A DNA stretch of 64,000 nucleotides from Combretum micranthum (Eukaryota; Streptophyta; Magnoliopsida; Myrtales; Combretaceae): NCBI GenBank assembly GCA_024138025.1, contig JAMXBD010000367.1, positions 372,001 through 436,000 of the forward strand. Reading direction: 5' to 3'. Below are positions 46,590 through 58,854 of this stretch, piece by piece. The notes under the pieces are model-generated. The model saw only the letters and a program-made list of their open reading frames with translations. It was not told the DNA's origin and did no database searches. A program made the position numbers and the translations under genes. Position 1 is the stretch's first letter. Each line of letters starts with the position of its first letter.

Positions 46590-49185
46590 TGTAAAGATCC
46601 GGACTCACCCCTATATTTAAAATAGGTGAATCTAGCTCTCTAACCAAATATAACCTGCAACATATAAGGTTGATTACCCAGATCAGTTTGGATATTTGTT
46701 TATCTAAATCTCTTATAAGAACAAATTTAAGAACTATCAACTTTTAAAACTTTTTAGAAAAACATAACATTCACATATAAGATATAGATCCATTACAGAC
46801 ATATATACATATAGATATTGCGGACAAGGCTTATAAACAAGCCATTTACAAAATACATAATTTTAACAAAACTATCATAACTATTACATATGTTTCCAAA
46901 CTATACTATTACAAAAGTTCCATCAAGGTCATGGCCATCTCTAATCCTCCCAATCATTAAGAAATCCTCAAAATCCGTCCCATACTCCATACTGGTGTAG
47001 AACTCATCACTAGCATCAACACTGAAATATGAAATAATGAGCCAAAGGCTCAGTACGCAAGTAACAAAAACAAATACGAATAGCACACAAGCTTAAACTA
47101 TATGCAAATGCAACAACCATTAAGTTATTAGAAATCTTTAGTTAGTCAAACAACACTGGAGTATTTAAACTCCAAACAACAAGGATATCTAGAGGTCTTA
47201 AGTAACAATATCAACACTCAAGGGTTAATATAAGTTGTTCGGAGACTTATATCTCCTCGATAATATATCCATAAAAAAATAGCTTCCTCTAGATTCTCAG
47301 CCATTTCACAACTTAAATTAACTTAATCCATAAGATCACCTAATTCAATGTTCCCATAAACAATTGAATTAAATCATATTATTTCTCTTTAAGAATAAGC
47401 AAATGTTATACCGATACTAACAACCTTATCAACTACCCGCCTTGCCACTTATAAAAGCCTTATCATAAAGAGAGGGGTGGCCTAAACGCCTAAACTGTCA
47501 TGCCCTCAATCTGAGTAGGTGCCACTCTCCCAAACCAAATTCAATGGCATTATAGACAATAAATTCAAACAATTTAAGTTTTATCTTAAATTTAAAGTAA
47601 ATTTAGTCATGCTTATGCTAGGCAAGAAATCAAACACATTACTACGTACCTAAGTCAAATCGAGAATCAGAGGTAGTATTCAACTGGGCATCTATCTCTA
47701 TTACAAGAAATTTCAACTTATATTAATACCATTAACTCTATTCAATGTGTGTGTGTGTGTGTATATATATATATAACTCTAGGTTAAAGGATTGAAAAAT
47801 TCTAATGAATATTCATATAAGATCTTAACTTGATATTTATACATCGAACAATATCATAGAACTCATAAAATCATCATAAGACAAATCAACAAGCTTAAGG
47901 AATGATTTGAAGAAGTTTTGAAAATGCAAAACTGCAGGGCATACGTCGGCCTTAAACATCGGCGGTGTAGTCTGCACCAAAAATTCTACGCTTCCCATTG
48001 CTAGCAACTTTAAGCCAAACACCGGCAGTGCTGTGGTCTATACTGGCAGCGTTTAGCCGCTATAGACTTAACTTAAATTTATCAAAATTTTCGAGAGTTT
48101 CATGGGGTTAGTCCACGCCTGTGAATACCCCCAACACTAGGTGCTAACCTCTATGCGGTGGTGTTGAGGCGGCGTACACTACAGTACAGATTTTGAAAAA
48201 TTACAGACCTCCCCTGTTTGAAAACACAAACTTTTTACTACATTTTTTACTTTCAAACTTCCTTCAAACACATTTCCAACATCAAAGTTCAACTTATATG
48301 TATTCTAACTTCCTTTAACATACAAAATCTTCACTTCAACCTCCTCAAACACCCATATCCACCATTTCAATTACAAATTCTCATTCAACCCTCATTTAGC
48401 CAATTCATTCTTCTCTAAACTATCTTAACCCTACTCATTTCCAACTTCATGCACTCCAACACTACTTGTCACTTACTTAGCACATACAACCACTTATAAA
48501 CCATTAAGATATGATCCAATACATAGCTAACACATGTAAGTCATCAAAACTCATTTGATTCAATTCATGGCATGAACTCCACTTCATAAGAAAACTCAAA
48601 CTAACAAATATACTCTTATCATAACAAACACATAAGTTAAGAAGCTTTAAGTCTTGTTAAAAATCTCTTAGGCTTTAGGTCTTGACCTTGTTATGAGCTT
48701 GGAGTGCAAGATTTTTTAGGAACAAGAGAGGAAACAATATGTAAGAATATAGGAATTTCGTATGGATTTTTTGGGTCTAAAATGGAGAGTGTATTTTTGG
48801 TAAAAAATAAGGTTTATACTTATCCAAAAGTTGACTTTAGGGGCCGCCAAAGTAAAGGCTTTAATTCTGTATGGGTTTAGGCTCATTTTTTGCCTAAAAT
48901 AAATGAGTTTAAGCTTGTTTGTCTCCAAAATTTTCTGCAATGTTTGAGAATATATATACATTGAGCATATTTAACTTATTTTAAACAAATTTTCATACAC
49001 TTTATTACACTTACAAATTCATAGACACAATATTTATTCACACTAAGATATTTCAATATTCAAACACATTAATATAACACATATATCATATACTAATATA
49101 AATCACATATATTATGCTCAAAGTCATGCACAAATGTCCTAACACTCATGTGTAAAATATAAATTTGGGAATTATGGCTATTTTA
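46590..49185 (-). mobile_element. Gypsy-like solo LTR, minus strand, perfect TSD
   Basis: A 2596-bp copy of the same LTR family as 31857-34733, in the opposite orientation. On the plus strand it starts TGTAAAGATCCGG (inverse of the LTR 3' end) and ends GGCTATTTTA, where the expected terminal CA has become TA. It is flanked by the perfect 5-bp duplication ATATA (46585-46589 and 49186-49190). It contains a (TG)n/(TA)n tract at 47746-47775 and CGGC-rich palindromic words at 47.94-48.18 kb. No internal retrotransposon region is present. Confidence 0.85.
47746..47775. repeat. (TG)n(TA)n microsatellite
   Basis: A run of TG units passes directly into TA units, inside the minus-strand solo LTR. Confidence 0.95.
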
Positions 49186-49190
49186 ATATA

Positions 49191-50352
49191 CATATTTCAT
49201 TTTATTCTTAATATAATATAACTAAACACTATATAAGAAAGAAATCAATATAGAAGCAAATTTATCGTTTTATTGGTGATTTCATTCTATTTTGTATTTA
49301 TTCATTCCATTCTATATTCAAAATATCAAACGTAATATAAAAGTAACACATATTACACTTTGATTTAACTATAATATTTACTTTCATTACTAGTTTTTAA
49401 GTGTCATCTAATTTTCTCTTAATAGTTTTTTTTTTTTTAATTTTTAGTGAACTAAGATATTATATTATGAGCAAAAGGACTACATAGCTGCAATTACATT
49501 AGTAAGAGGGATATTATCACCCTTACAGTACATGCCATCAATAATATCCCCATCATGAAAGACAGAAAAGGAGAAAAACAAAGAAATGGAGGCATAGCCA
49601 CAAGTACATGAAGTTCCATAGGTAAATAGGATTTAGTAAAGTACTAAGATTATTTATTAAGCAACTCATCTTACTAAAGAATCCAAATTGTTGGCATAAG
49701 AACTTGTGCAGCTCTATTCATCTCACGATTCTACCATTGCAACTCTACTATTTGGTTCATTTGGAATGGTACCCTACATTATACAACAAATGAAGGTAAA
49801 AATTCATGTGAGATGTTAGGTTTATAACCCAATTAATAGTATGATATAATAATACAAACAAGGAGATTGTTGTCTAATAAGTCTATTATACAATATTTCA
49901 TTCACAGGAATTTAGGCTTGATTTGATCCATTTTTAGATAAATTCCTATGAATTTTGTGCTTTTATTGTTCAAATGTTATTTTTCAGCTCCTAAAATCAA
50001 GAAAAGAATAAGTGTTTAAAATTAGATTTGGAGCAAAACAACATGAATGAGTGAAGACAGACTTTTATCACAGCTGTCAAAGACCCTCACCAAGGGCAAA
50101 AGACAAGGCAAAACGAGACAAAAGTACTAATCATGCCCAAAACCGCACCTTTGATTAGAATCGTAGTTCGTAATAACACAACCGCGCCTTAAACAGACTC
50201 TAGATCACACCTGCGACAACACTCTTGATTTCATCAACGGTTCACTACAAGACTTCCGCACCTAAAATGAGTAAAGTACAAGATCAATTGCACTCAAGGT
50301 CTAGCCCTGAGCCCAAGATCACGATTTTCAAGAAGAAATCACAGCTCAGATC
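49191..50352. other. Unassigned repeat-like sequence
   Basis: 49.2-49.85 kb is AT-rich with no gene. From about 49.90 to 50.35 kb the sequence is GC-richer, with phrases (AGCTCCTAAAATCAAG, AGATCACGATTTTC) like the borders of plant gypsy LTRs. A related style of sequence is seen at 59.9-60.5 kb. No boundaries or duplication were found. Confidence 0.35.
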
Positions 50353-51623
50353 TGATGAACCATGGGTGGTTACAATTTTGTTTTGATAAAAAAATGTATT
50401 ATACAAATGCTCAACAACTTAGTTAAGCTGCATTTAATAAGCAAAATTTGTTTTTGATATGTTTAAGCTTTAATCTGCATATAAGTGTATGTTGCATTTT
50501 TTTTTTTTTTGTAGAGATTATGCAAGTTTTAGTAGGAACATATTTATAAGTGTCCTACCCTTGGTCATGGCCTAAACTCGAGGGGCAAATTGAGGACTCG
50601 ACATGTTTAAACTAAGGTGTGACAAGTGTAAACAAAGGCGCCACAAGTGGAATAAAATAGTGTGCACAAACTTGGTTGCAGGTTATGTCGACGACTCGAC
50701 GTATTGAAGGGTTAAGGTGTGATAAGCTCAAACATGCACTTGATAAGCTCAAGTCTTAGGCTCGACGAGATAAAGATAACATACTTAGTCGAGGGCTAAA
50801 TTGAGGCACGATAAGTTAAGGTGTGACATGCTCCAGGGAGCAACAAGTTTGAATCTAAAGCTCGACAAGCAGAAACTTAGTTGAGGGTCAATTTGAGGTG
50901 CGACGAGTTTCAAGCACGACGGGTTTAAAGCACGATGGTTTAAAAAATAGTCGTTATAGACTTTTGAATTTTACCATTAGAGGTTCTTTTGAGGTGAACG
51001 ACTATGTTTTTAAAACTTATATATATATATATATATATGTTTTTGGGGTATTTTTTGCATGAAAGTAAGCTTAACTTGCATATATTATGTAAAAATACTC
51101 TCTGTTTATGTTTTATTTTTATTACGTGAATAGTGTTATTTTAAGATTAGTGAGCTAATATTGTAAGGTATTATTCAAACATTTGTTATTGAGTGTTTTA
51201 GTGAAGTCCTCATGTGTTGAGGCACGTGGTAAAGTCCTACGTATGCATAGGCATTTGTGAAGTCCTCATGTTAAGGCAGTGACTGAAGTCCTCTATTGAA
51301 GCAAAGCGAAGTCCTCTTTGTGAGGCAATTTGTTTTGTGATGAATGAAATGTGTAAAGTCCTCATTGAGTGAGCCAATTATGGACCATGGACTAGGGGAT
51401 AGGCCGAACTCCACGTTAAATATGGTATAATTCTTCTCCTTCCCTTATCTCTTTATTTTTATTATTATTACTATTGTAATTATGCAAAATAGGATTAAAG
51501 AGATAATAGTTAGTTAAGTATGCTTAAAGCTGTTTTAAAAACCTATCTTGTAACTTCTGCTTCCGCAACATGCATATGCGCATGTATTTAAAAAAGCCTA
51601 GCTAAGTGCATATATTTTCAACA
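50353..51623 (+). repeat. Complete copia LTR followed by a PBS
   Basis: 1271 bp, starting TGATGAACCATGG and ending TTTTCAACA, with a tRNA-Met type primer-binding site directly after it (51624-51637). It belongs to the same broad LTR group as 53761-54826 (shared AACTCCACGTTAAA and CTCTTTATTT words near the 3' part). There is no gag or pol downstream; the sequence runs straight into an inverted copy of the same LTR. It carries six AAGTCCT words at 51204-51360, several paired with TGAGGC as small hairpins. Confidence 0.8.
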
Positions 51624-51637
51624 ATTGGTATCAGAGC
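51624..51637 (+). promoter_or_regulatory. Primer-binding site (tRNA-Met type)
   Basis: ATTGGTATCAGAGC, the canonical plant copia PBS core TGGTATCAGAGC, two bases after the terminal CA of the LTR at 50353-51623. Confidence 0.85.
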
Positions 51638-51653
51638 AAATCTTTACCTCGAA

Positions 51654-52569
51654 GGACTTCATTCAATGACTTAATACGAGGACTTCACAAATGTCTACAC
51701 ACACATAAGACTTTACACACGTGCCTCAACACATGGGGTCTTTATTAAAATACTCAATAACAAATGTGTGAATAGTGCATTAAAATTAACTTACTAATCT
51801 CATGACTAGCACTATTCGCGTAACAAAAACAAAAAACAAACAGAGAGTATTTTTACTTAATATCCGCAAGTTCAGCTCCACTCTCATGTTGAAATCACCC
51901 TGAAACACATTGTATATATCCGGTTTGAAAACATAGCCGTTCAACTTAAAAGATTCTCTAATGCTCAAATTCAAAAGTCTGTATTGGCTATTTTTTAAAC
52001 CTCCACGCCTCAAATTTGCTATCAACCAAGTCTCTTCTTGTCGAGCCTCAAATTCAAACGTATCATGCCTTAGAGTGTGTCGCACCCTGGAGTGTGCCAC
52101 GCCCTCTGCGCCCTGGAGCATGTCGTGCCTTAACTTGTCATACCTTAATTTAGCCCTCGACCAAGTCTGTAGTCTTTATCTTATCAAGTTGGAGACTTGA
52201 GCTGGTTGAGTGCATGCTTTGAGCTTGTGGCGTCTTAACCCTTCAACACGTCAAGCCCTTGACATGAACCGCGACCAAGATTGTGCACATTGTTTTGTTC
52301 CACTTGTTATGTCGTGGTTCAAACATGTCATGTCCTTAATTTCCCCTTCAAGTTTAGGCCGCGAATAAGGCCATGACACTTATAAATATGTTCCTGCTAA
52401 AACCTGCACAATCTCCACAAAAATACACAACATACACATATATGTAGATTAAAGCTGAAACATATCAATAACAAGTTTTTCTTATTAAATGTAGATTGAC
52501 TAAGTTGTAGAGTATTTATGTAATATATTTTCTTATCAAAACAAGATTGTATCCACCCATGGTTTATCA
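51654..52569 (-). repeat. Inverted, truncated copia LTR
   Basis: The reverse complement aligns with 50353-51291 from end to end. It starts TGATAAACCATGGG (minus-strand reading from 52569) and breaks off at GAAGTCC (51654-51660), lacking the last ~330 bp of the LTR. On its outer side lies a purine-rich tract (AAAAAAGGGAAGAT on the minus strand, just above 52569), so this is the 3' LTR of a minus-strand element. With the plus-strand LTR it makes a large inverted repeat. Confidence 0.82.
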
Positions 52570-53010
52570 ATCTTCCCTTTTTTATGAGAACAATTATTGC
52601 ACAACATTGAGCCCGTCATCTTAGTACTCACCCTCAATTAAGCATTCCGGTAAAAACTCACTTGTAAAAGATGCAACACTCAATTAAAGATTCATAAGTT
52701 ACATGTAATAAAGAACTTATTAAATGTAAATTAACTCCCTCAGTTAAGCATTTTAGGTAAAAGCTCATTTTTAATGATATGATGCTCAACTAAAAGACTT
52801 AAATTACATTTAGCTCATAAATAAACATGTACAGACGTCTAATAAGGAGTGTACCATGTGTAACAAATCGCTAACTTTTTAGAGAGAGAATTTTTAGTGA
52901 AAGAATTGTTTCTTCTTACTAGAAAGTCTGAGTTTTCTAGGTAATTTTATTTTAAACCCAAAATTTGTTTTTGTAAGACCCATTTATGCTAAATATATAA
53001 TACTCATTTT
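52570..53010 (-). repeat. 3' internal end of the minus-strand copia element
   Basis: Next to the polypurine tract, the minus strand contains repeated phrases of the type GAATGCTTAATTGAGGG and TGCTTAACTGAGGGAG. The same kind of phrase (ATGCTTAATTGAGAGGGAG) precedes the 3' LTR of the element at 53761-58685. No pol coding is present. The upper boundary is approximate. Confidence 0.55.
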
Positions 53011-53760
53011 TATTTTCACATTATTTCTCTTAAAAATTTGTGCTTAATGTTTGCATCTATGGAAAAATAATCATCTTAACTTAGGATTTGTAAATCTAAA
53101 ACCTGATTCACGTTATTTCGAAATGTGTTTTAAATTGAATGTTAATTGGGTACTCATATTTACTAGCTTGAGCTTATTTTTGTGGTTCTAACTATGTGGT
53201 GCACTTATTAGATCCATGTTTGATTTCAACTAAATAGAATGAGAGATCATTCTTTTGAATAGATCTAAGCTGCTAATGAAGTTGCTCATAATCACCTTAA
53301 TTAAGGATGGTGAAACTTTTTGTCACTTGTTTTTAAACTTCCAAAATGGGTTTTTAAACAAAGGATTCTTACATTTTATGCGAATCTAGATTGCTGATAG
53401 CTTGTGAAGAAATTCATTTAGTTTGATTTAGATCTGGAGTTTCTGACCTTGGAAGAGGCCTTAGCTTACCTTCATGAGTTTGAAGGTATAAGTATACTCG
53501 ACAAACAACTCTTTAAGTTTGTTAAAAAATCACATGACAAGGAATCGATCAAGCAAATCGTAAGTCCTTTCTTAAATTTACAAACTTATATTCTTTATTT
53601 TTATCCTAAAAACGTGTATGTACTCTCAGTCTTAACCTTAACTTAGCTTCTATTTTAGTTATGTTTTGCTAAATTTTCGTTTTGCTAGATTATAGACAAA
53701 AAGTGAGTACGGTAGATGTTGATGATCCCCAGGGAATACAACCTAATACTTTCTATGTTA
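53011..53760. other. Unassigned sequence interrupted by the next element
   Basis: Contains a 65-residue open frame (53449-53646) with no recognised family. The last bases include a phrase (GATCCCCAGGGAAT) of a kind found in plant retrotransposons. It resumes at 58686 beyond the copia insertion. Confidence 0.35.
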
Positions 53761-54826
53761 TGTTAAACATATGGCGTTCAAAGTGTGTTTTGATCAGGAA
53801 ATGAAATGCACAATTAATCACTTGATCATATTTAAGTTATACTTAATTAGTAAAACAAATGTTCAATTTGTTTTGGATATGTTTGAACTTGTTTTACTTT
53901 GTTTTTATTTTATGTTTGTTGTTATATCCTAATTCAAATACTCTTTTTAGAGCTTGTTTTGTTTATAATTTGTTAAAGCTTAAAACATGAAAATATAGGT
54001 CTCTCTTTAAGTTTTTCGAAGTATCTTGAATCACCTTAATCGGAGTCTATATGAGAAAGTTATGATAAAAATACAAAACAATGTCAAGACTGTAATCGAA
54101 CATTGCAACATACCTTTCAAACGGTAATAGATGGTGTCCGAACGATAGCTGGTTTGCTACTCTATTTTGCAGGTAGCATCTGAACGGTAGGCCTGCAACG
54201 TCCAAACGTTAGTTGATAGAAAAATAACCATTGGAGCCTCTCTTACTCAACCATTGTAGTTGTGTTTTGTTGATAACGGCTATGAGATTTCAAGATGCTA
54301 TAAATACAAGTGTTTAAGGACTTGAATAAGAGTTCTACAGGTTATTATTGCATACATCTCCTTGTAAACACTCTCTACATGAAGTAATTGTAAATTATGA
54401 TACTTTATAAGTGAGAGCCAAGTGTAGTGCTAGTTGCTTTGTAATTGTTATCCTTTGTCAAGTACTATACTAAGAGAGTTGTGAGTAATTTGGTGAAGTT
54501 TTGGGTTGAGTCTAATGTTCAAGTTTGTAAAGACTTAACTTAACCATTTGTGTTGTCATGTGTTAAAATCCTCTATTGGGGCAATTTTTTGTTGTGAATA
54601 AAGTGGTGAAGTCCTCAATTGAGGGAGGCAATTGTTATAGATCATGGAGACTAAGGAATAGACCAAACTCCACGTTAAAATTGCGATGCAAACTTACCTT
54701 TCCCTATCTCTTTATTTATCATTGTTGATTATATTTGTTGTTGCACATGAATTAGTCTTTGAGCTTAAAAAGAAAATCATTTTTAGTGCATAATCCATAT
54801 TCTTTAGGTGTTACTTAGTTTCTACA
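53761..54826 (+). repeat. 5' LTR of the gag-only copia element
   Basis: Starts TGTTAAACATATGG and ends TAGTTTCTACA. It aligns with 57640-58685 throughout. It includes the shared words GAGAGCCAAGT, AAGTCCTC and AACTCCACGTTAAA. Confidence 0.87.
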
Positions 54827-54885
54827 ATTGGTATCAGAGCTAGGAGTCTAGGATAAGTGCTTAATCGCATCTAGAGTTTAAGATC

Positions 54886-56620
54886 ATGGCTAGTAATACC
54901 TTAGGTTTTATGGAAGGACAAGCAATAAATAGACCACCCATCTTAATCGGAACAAATTAGGCATACTGAAAATGTAGAATGAAGATTTTCTTAAAAGGTC
55001 AACATATTTTCTTATGCCGTGTTATAAAAAATGGGCTCATGGTTATTAAAGGAAAAAATGAATCAAATTATACTAAGGCCGAAAAAGAGAAAGTTCAATT
55101 GAATGAAGTTGCCATAAATATATTATATTGTAGCTTAAATGAAAGAGATTTTATAAGAATATGTACTTGTAATTTAGCTAAAGAAATTTGGAATAATTTA
55201 GAAAGTACTTATAAAAGTTCTATTAGAATGAAGATAAAAAAACTAGTCTCTTATGTGGAGAATTTGAAAACTTTAAAATGAAGGCTAATGAATCCATTGA
55301 CGAAATGCATGATAGATTCAAAAATATTATGAATCAATTGTCTATTCTTGGCAAGACATATATTAACTTGGAAATTAACTCCAAACTTTTAAGGTCTTGA
55401 CCAAGAGAATGGGAGGCGAAGAGGATCGCCATTGAAGAGGCTCATGATTTGAGCATAATGAGCAAGGAAGAACTTCTTGGAACCCTCAAGACTCATGAAA
55501 TGGTCAAAAAGCATAGCGAGGAGTCAACCAAGAAGGAAGTTACGCTAAAAGCCTCTTGTACAAGCTCAAGTGAAGAGGAGGAAAAATGTGAGGAGGATGC
55601 TGAGGAGTTAGATAAGCTTACAAAAAAGTTCACTATGTTCGTGAAGGTGAACAAGAAGTTGAAGAAGGATGATTACAAATCCTTAAAATAAAAAAGGAAG
55701 ACTATCATGTGCTTCAAATTTAATCAACCAGGACAAATTCAACAATATTTCCCAATTGCAAGAAAAGGAAGCAAAGAAGAGAATAAGAAAGCATATGTGG
55801 CCACATAAAGCGATGAAGACTTATTCGACTCAAATGAAGATGTATGCTTGATAGCCATTGATGATGAGGTATGTTCAATTTCCTTACATGTTCCTTATGG
55901 TGAGATAGTTATATATATGATAAAGCATATAATGAACTAATGAAGATGAAAAAAAAAGCATGGTTAAATTACTAATGTAGAAAGTAGGAGATGAAATGGA
56001 TATCTCTAGAAATCTGAATGAGAAAATTAAAATTGAAAATGAAAAGTTACATGAAGAAATCAAATTTTTAAAATTGGACAATGCCAAGTTGAATGATAAA
56101 AATAGGAATTTGAAAGGAAAGAATGATGAGTTGGGCAAATGAATGAAAAATTGAAAATCGAAAATGATTTGCTTGACCTTGAAGTTAAAACTTTAAATGG
56201 TGATGATAATGTTGCAAATACTAGTAGTAGTAATGAGAAAATTCTAAAAGAGCTAGATGGTTTAGAAATTGAAAATGAAAGGTTGAAAGCTAGCTTGAGT
56301 GATACAATTGCTACTATAGCCAAATTCACTAAGGAAGAAAACAATTTAAGTACTCTCTTTGGAAAGTAAAAAGTTGATTTTAACAAGTATGGAATTGGCT
56401 ATGATAAGAATAATAGTTGCAAGAATCATAAAACTCGATTTGTAAGAGTAACTTATGGTACTTATAACTATTGTGGCAAACTTGGTCATATTGCACATAA
56501 TTGTGCAATAAGAAAAGTTATGCATTTGAGTCACACAAGCAAGTTTGTTTGGATACCAAGAAGGGAAATTCTTATTTTGACTTACCGAAAATGGATACCA
56601 AAGAGATAAATGTATTTTAT
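54886..56620 (+). pseudogene. copia gag pseudogene (SIRE-like)
   Basis: From the ATG at 54886 several frames give recognisable gag. Early sequence reads NRPPILIGTN, where a stop replaces the usual aromatic residues. UBN2-like sequence follows (EIWNNLESTYKSS at about 55190-55230), then a stop and a frame change near 55280. An acidic-basic linker (55449-55691), a decayed zinc knuckle (CFKFNQPGQIQQYFP, Cys and His lost), a Glu/Lys/Asn-rich coiled-coil (about 55990-56369), and a better knuckle (YNYCGKLGHIAHNC, first Cys lost) near 56462-56505 complete it. It ends with KFVWIPR repeats. It cannot make a full protein. Confidence 0.8.
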
Positions 56621-56769
56621 GTAGGAACCTAAAGGGGCTTCAAGAGCGAAAACAAGATATAATCTCAATTTTCTTGAGTTTAATGATTTGTGTCCTTAAT
56701 GTTTATGCATATAATGTGTGTTGATGTGCTTGAATGTGTAATTTTTTTTCTTATGTTAAGAAGTTTTTG

Positions 56770-57365
56770 TGCATGCTTTAGGCTAAATATGAGCTAAAAT
56801 TGAGTTAGGAATACACAAAAATGGATTCTCATGTTTTTTATGTCTAAATCATATTTTTCATACTTAGTAGACCTAAACAAACTTGTATGTAGATTCAAAT
56901 TTGAATGAAGGTGCTTTTGGATAAATTTGTGCACATATTTAAGGAAAAATCATGCTTTTGATGACTAAAATGTGCACAGATTTGCAATATGTAAACTCAT
57001 ATGAGTTTGTTTAGTTCTAACATGCTTAATATACCTTTTTAAACATGTATGAAGTGTTAAATGTGCTCAATATGAATCTTTGATGATATGTTGATTTTAT
57101 GCATGACTTGAACTAAATTTGCGCTAAAATTGAGCTTTGAATGCATGAAAATGGTTTTCATGCTTTTGATGCATAAACAATGTTTAGACATGTTTAATGT
57201 TGCTTTCTAAACTTATTTGAATGATTGAAAATGTTTGAAAAGCTTTATAGAAAAATTTATGCATTCTTAAGAAACATAACATGCAATTTTTGACAAAAAA
57301 CTTGCACAATCTTGTGGTTTGTAATGTTACATAGTTTTGAACCATCCAAACATGTCTAAAATATA
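56770..57365 (+). repeat. Degenerate direct repeats in place of pol
   Basis: Two copies of a roughly 260-280-bp unit at about 56770-57045 and 57105-57365. Shared wording includes GCTAAAATTGAG, AAAATGG followed by TCATG, TTTTGATG and ACATG(C/T). No ORF of any retrotransposon enzyme is present. The region may act as a spacer in the element's RNA. Confidence 0.6.
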
Positions 57366-57639
57366 TTTTAAAACTTGTATGTTGCTTGTGCATCTCTCTT
57401 TGTTTGGTATGTTTTGAGTTTGCCTTTTTGATAAGTCCATAGGGGAAGAAATGTATGCACAATTAACATATTTAAGAATGTACATGTGTGATATCTTTGG
57501 AAATTAAGTGTAACTTGGAATTTCTTTTAGTTAAGCATCAAAGTTGTTAAAATTATTGACAAAAATTCTTTTATAACACGGATGCTTAATTGAGAGGGAG
57601 TTAATTGTGCATGATTGTCCTCATCAAAAAGAGAGAAAT

Positions 57640-58685
57640 TGTTGAACATCTAGTGTTCAACATATGTTTTGATGAGGAAATGAAATACACAATTAATCAC
57701 GTGATCATTTTAAGTTACACTTAATTAGTAAAACAAGTGTTCAATTTGTTTTGAATATGTTTGAACTTGTCTTGCTTTGTTTTTATTTATGTTTGTTGTT
57801 ATATCCTGATTTAAACACTTTTTATACCTTGTTCTGTTTATAATTTGTTAAAGCTTGAAAAATGAAAACTGTAGATCGCTCTTTAAGCTTTCTATAGCAT
57901 CTTGAATCACCTCAATCGAATTCCGAATAAGAAAGTTATGATCAAAATATGAAACAGTATAGAGGCTAGAATTGGGCACTGCAACATGCCGTTCAAATGG
58001 TAGCTAGTTTACTGCTCTATTTTGTAGGTAGCATCCGGACAGCAGGCCTGCAACATCTGGACATTAATTGATAGAAGAATAATTGTTAGAGCCTCTCTTA
58101 GTCGACCATTGGAGTTATGTTTTGTCAACAACAGTTAGGAGGCTTCAAGATGTTATAAATACGAGCGTTTGGAAACTTAAATAAGACATCTATAGCTTAT
58201 TTATTACATACATCTCCTTATAAACACTCTCTACATGAATTAATTGTAAATTATGATACTTTGTAAGTGAGAGCCAAGTATAGTGCTAGTTGTTTTGCAA
58301 TTGTTATCCTTTGTCAAGCACTACACTAAGAGAGTTGTGACTAATTTGGTGAAGTCTTGAGTTAAGTCTAGTGTGTTCAAGTTTGTAAATACTCAACTCA
58401 AGCATTTGTGTTGTTGTGTGTTGAAGTCCTCTATTGGGGCAAATTTTTGTTGTGAATAAAGTAGTGAAGTCCTCCATTGAGGGAGCCAATGGTTGGGGAT
58501 TATGGAGATTAGGAGGTGGACCGAACTCCACGTTAAAATCACAGTACAAACTTTCCTTTCTCTATCTCTTTATTTATCATTGTTGATTATATTTTTTTTT
58601 TGTGCATGAACTTTTCTTTGAGCTTAAAAAGAAAATCATTTGTAGTGTTTAATCCATATTCTTTAGGTGTTACTTAGTTTCTACA
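57640..58685 (+). repeat. 3' LTR of the gag-only copia element
   Basis: Starts TGTTGAACATC after the purine-rich tract and ends TAGTTTCTACA. The first 30 bases are themselves partly duplicated (TGTTGAACATC, then GTGTTCAACATA), forming a short inverted repeat at the LTR start. Confidence 0.87.
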
Positions 58686-58854
58686 TGCTATGTCGGTTGG
58701 TGCGCTTACCTATATAGATGATTGCAACTAAAGTTGAATAGAACTTATTGGCATATAATATAAAATTTTGAAAATTTTGACTTCGTGTTTTGTAAAATGA
58801 ACTAGCCTAAACCATTATCTAATGCAAAGTGGATGGCACAAGATGCTCTATATT

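Larger units (their letters stand above)
53761..58685 (+). mobile_element. Gag-only, non-autonomous copia element with two LTRs
   Basis: 4.9 kb. It has a 5' LTR at 53761-54826 (1066 bp), a PBS core TGGTATCAGAGC at 54829-54840, a degenerate gag (54886-56620), about 1 kb of non-coding repeats, a polypurine tract (AAAAAGAGAGAAAT, ending at 57639) and a 3' LTR at 57640-58685 (1046 bp). Flanks TGTTA (53756-53760) and TGCTA (58686-58690) are a 5-bp duplication with one change. The gag and LTR styles resemble SIRE/Maximus-type copia elements. Protease, integrase, RT and RNase H are absent, so it would have depended on a relative for mobility. The LTRs differ at many positions, implying an old insertion. 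Confidence 0.87.

Noticed and set aside
48716..48961. 81-residue minus-strand ORF
   Set aside because: It lies inside the minus-strand solo LTR and matches no retrotransposon or host protein.
50353..52569. A complete retrotransposon with two LTRs here
   Set aside because: The two LTRs are inverted, one is truncated, and only a PBS and a few bases lie between them, so this is not a normal element.
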